DNA from: DATMGU01 sp035555315
GTDB lineage: Bacteria; Pseudomonadota; Alphaproteobacteria; ATCC43930; CGMCC-115725
Direction: 5' to 3'
NCBI GenBank assembly: GCA_035555315.1
Contig: DATMGU010000060.1
Span: 85,629 to 149,628, forward strand
Length of the DNA: 64,000 bases
The translations under genes were made by a program, and so were the position numbers. This document shows, in pieces, positions 62,696 through 64,000 of this stretch (within the stretch, counting starts at the first letter, position 1; the number at the start of each line of letters is the position of its first letter). The notes below the pieces were generated by a model. It was not told the origin of the DNA. It did no database searches and saw only the letters and a program-made list of their open reading frames with translations.

Positions 62696-64000
62696 CCCGC
62701 TTATCCCTGGCCCGCCTCTGGGTGGCGGGGGCCGGCGTCGCTGCGATCGTGCTGGCGGCTGTTCTGGCGCCGTTGCTCGGCCTGCCCGATCCGGTGCGGA
62801 TGGACGTGGCGCATCGCTTCGCCGGCGCCAGCCTGGCCCATGCGCTGGGCCAGGACGGCTATGGCCGCGACGTGCTGTCCCGCCTGCTCTGGGGCGGCCG
62901 GGTCTCGCTGTTCGTCGCCGCCAGTTCGGCGGCCATCGCGTTCGGGATCGGCACCACGCTGGGGGTGCTCGGCGGGTTCCTGCGCGGCGTCACCGAGCTT
63001 TTGACCGTGCGAGCGATGGATGTGGTGCTGTGCTTTCCGCCGCTGCTGCTGGCGATGCTGGTGGTGACCTTGCTGGGGCCCGGGGCCGGCACGCTGATCC
63101 TGGTGCTGGCGGTGCTCTACGTGCCGGGCTTCGCGCGGGTCGCCTATGCCGGCGTGCTGTCGGTCCGCGCCCAGGATTTCGTCGAGGCGATGCGCGCGCT
63201 GGGCGCCCGCCGCCCGCGCATCATGCTGCGCACCATCCTGCCGAACATCGCCGGCCCGCTGCTGGTGCAGTTCAGCCTGGTCGCGGCCTCCGCCGTGGTG
63301 CTGGAATCCGGCCTGTCTTTCCTGGGGCTGGGGGTGGTGCCGCCGACGCCGTCCTGGGGACTGATGATCGCCGATGCGCGGGCGAGCATGGCGCAGGCGC
63401 CCTTGCTGCTGCTGTGGCCCTGCCTGGCGCTGACCCTGACCATCCTCACCTTGAACGGGCTCTGCGACGCGCTGCGCGATGCGATCGACCCGCACCCCAT
63501 CCCCCGCCGCCGACGCCGGCTGCATGAGGCGCTGGTGCCGGGGCTGCTGCCCGCCGCCCGGCCGACCGGCGCCGAGCTGGAACTGCGCGGCCTGACCATC
63601 GAGATCGACACGCCCGCCGGCCCGATCCGGCCGGTACGCGACGTCTCGCTGCGGCTCGAATCGGGCGAGACCCTGGCGATCGTCGGCGAAAGCGGGTCCG
63701 GCAAGTCGCTCACCGGTCTCGCCCTGCTGGGCCTGCTGCCGCCCGCCGCCCGGGTGGCATCGGGGACGGCCTGGCTGCGCGATGCGCCGCTGCTGCATCA
63801 GGACGAGGCCACCTTGCGCCGGCTGCGCGGGGCGGCGATCGCGATGATCTTCCAGGACCCGATGAGCAGCCTCAACCCGGTGCAGCGCGTCGGCACGCAG
63901 ATCACCGAGGCGATCCGCGCGCATCAGAGGCTGTCCGAAAGCGCCGCCACCGCTCTCACCGTGAAATTGTTGCAGCGCGTCGGCATTCCCGACCCGGCAC
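62692..64000 (+). CDS. Fused DppC-type permease and ATP-binding protein (3' end missing)
   Basis: One continuous frame from 62692 to the right edge encodes a DppC-like permease (about residues 1-265, with EAA loop DFVEAMRALGARRPRIMLRTILPNIAG) joined to an ABC ATPase. The ATPase has Walker A G332-ESGSGKS with Lys338 and the Q-loop FQDPMSSLNP. The signature and Walker B lie beyond the window. No stop codon separates the two domains. This fusion order is known in some oligopeptide importers and would leave one further ATPase to be found downstream or fused. Confidence 0.88.
   Translation, partial: MTRLSLARLWVAGAGVAAIVLAAVLAPLLGLPDPVRMDVAHRFAGASLAHALGQDGYGRDVLSRLLWGGRVSLFVAASSAAIAFGIGTTLGVLGGFLRGVTELLTVRAMDVVLCFPPLLLAMLVVTLLGPGAGTLILVLAVLYVPGFARVAYAGVLSVRAQDFVEAMRALGARRPRIMLRTILPNIAGPLLVQFSLVAASAVVLESGLSFLGLGVVPPTPSWGLMIADARASMAQAPLLLLWPCLALTLTILTLNGLCDALRDAIDPHPIPRRRRRLHEALVPGLLPAARPTGAELELRGLTIEIDTPAGPIRPVRDVSLRLESGETLAIVGESGSGKSLTGLALLGLLPPAARVASGTAWLRDAPLLHQDEATLRRLRGAAIAMIFQDPMSSLNPVQRVGTQITEAIRAHQRLSESAATALTVKLLQRVGIPDPA

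Overview
This window comes from a high-GC alphaproteobacterium, probably a free-living soil or water member of Rhodospirillales or a relative. The evidence is a GcrA-type cell-cycle regulator, a PAS_5-type protein, a minCDE operon, many Tat-type signal peptides, and a large set of ABC importers and small catabolic clusters. No rRNA, tRNA, CRISPR array, prophage or insertion sequence was recognised. The first gene (LysR) and the last gene (a permease-ATPase fusion) run off the window edges.

Layout. 1-7.6 kb: a catabolic cluster under an IclR regulator, with two SDR oxidoreductases, a KstD-like flavoprotein, an orphan branched-chain-type binding protein and an atypical MBL-fold hydrolase. A 16-nt sequence is repeated exactly in front of two of its promoters. 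7.6-8.0 kb: a short GcrA paralogue. 8.2-15.1 kb: a glycan or lipid-modification cluster (epimerase, DegT aminotransferase, SMR-type transporter, ArnC-like GT2, methyltransferase, ArnT-like GT-C), interrupted by a vapBC toxin-antitoxin pair. 15.8-20.3 kb: a 1220-residue hybrid histidine kinase coupled to a double-receiver protein. 20.3-25.8 kb: a HisC-like aminotransferase, tatA, a membrane-anchored degenerate SNase-like protein, minCDE and a small membrane protein. 26.0-32.2 kb: an IclR-controlled aromatic 2-oxoacid pathway (SnoaL-like protein, MFS carrier, benzoylformate decarboxylase, aldehyde dehydrogenase). 32.3-34.9 kb: MlaC, prolyl aminopeptidase and a PagL-like lipid A deacylase. 34.9-40.9 kb: a hydantoin/allantoin-type racemase, a Pot-type ABC importer behind a consensus-matching sigma-54 promoter, and a PuuE-like amidohydrolase; together these suggest nitrogen scavenging from ureides. 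41.0-45.7 kb: a FUSC exporter, a chemoreceptor and a PAS protein. 45.8-48.3 kb: a class III PLP enzyme with an APH-fold kinase, resembling the hydroxylysine/phosphoethanolamine phospho-lyase and kinase pair. 48.5-53.3 kb: a LacI-regulated sugar ABC importer. 53.5-56.0 kb: a TetR-autoregulated FMN reductase/MFS efflux operon. 56.5-64 kb: HyuA/HyuB hydantoinase (oxoprolinase) subunits with a dipeptide-type ABC importer whose second permease is fused to an ATPase.

Most functional assignments rest on motifs and neighbourhood read by eye. Substrates of transporters and catabolic enzymes are inferences. The strongest new points are the sigma-54 promoter tied to the racemase/ABC/PuuE locus, the two IclR operator systems, the Arn-like glycan cluster, and the SDR and MBL proteins that lack canonical active-site residues.
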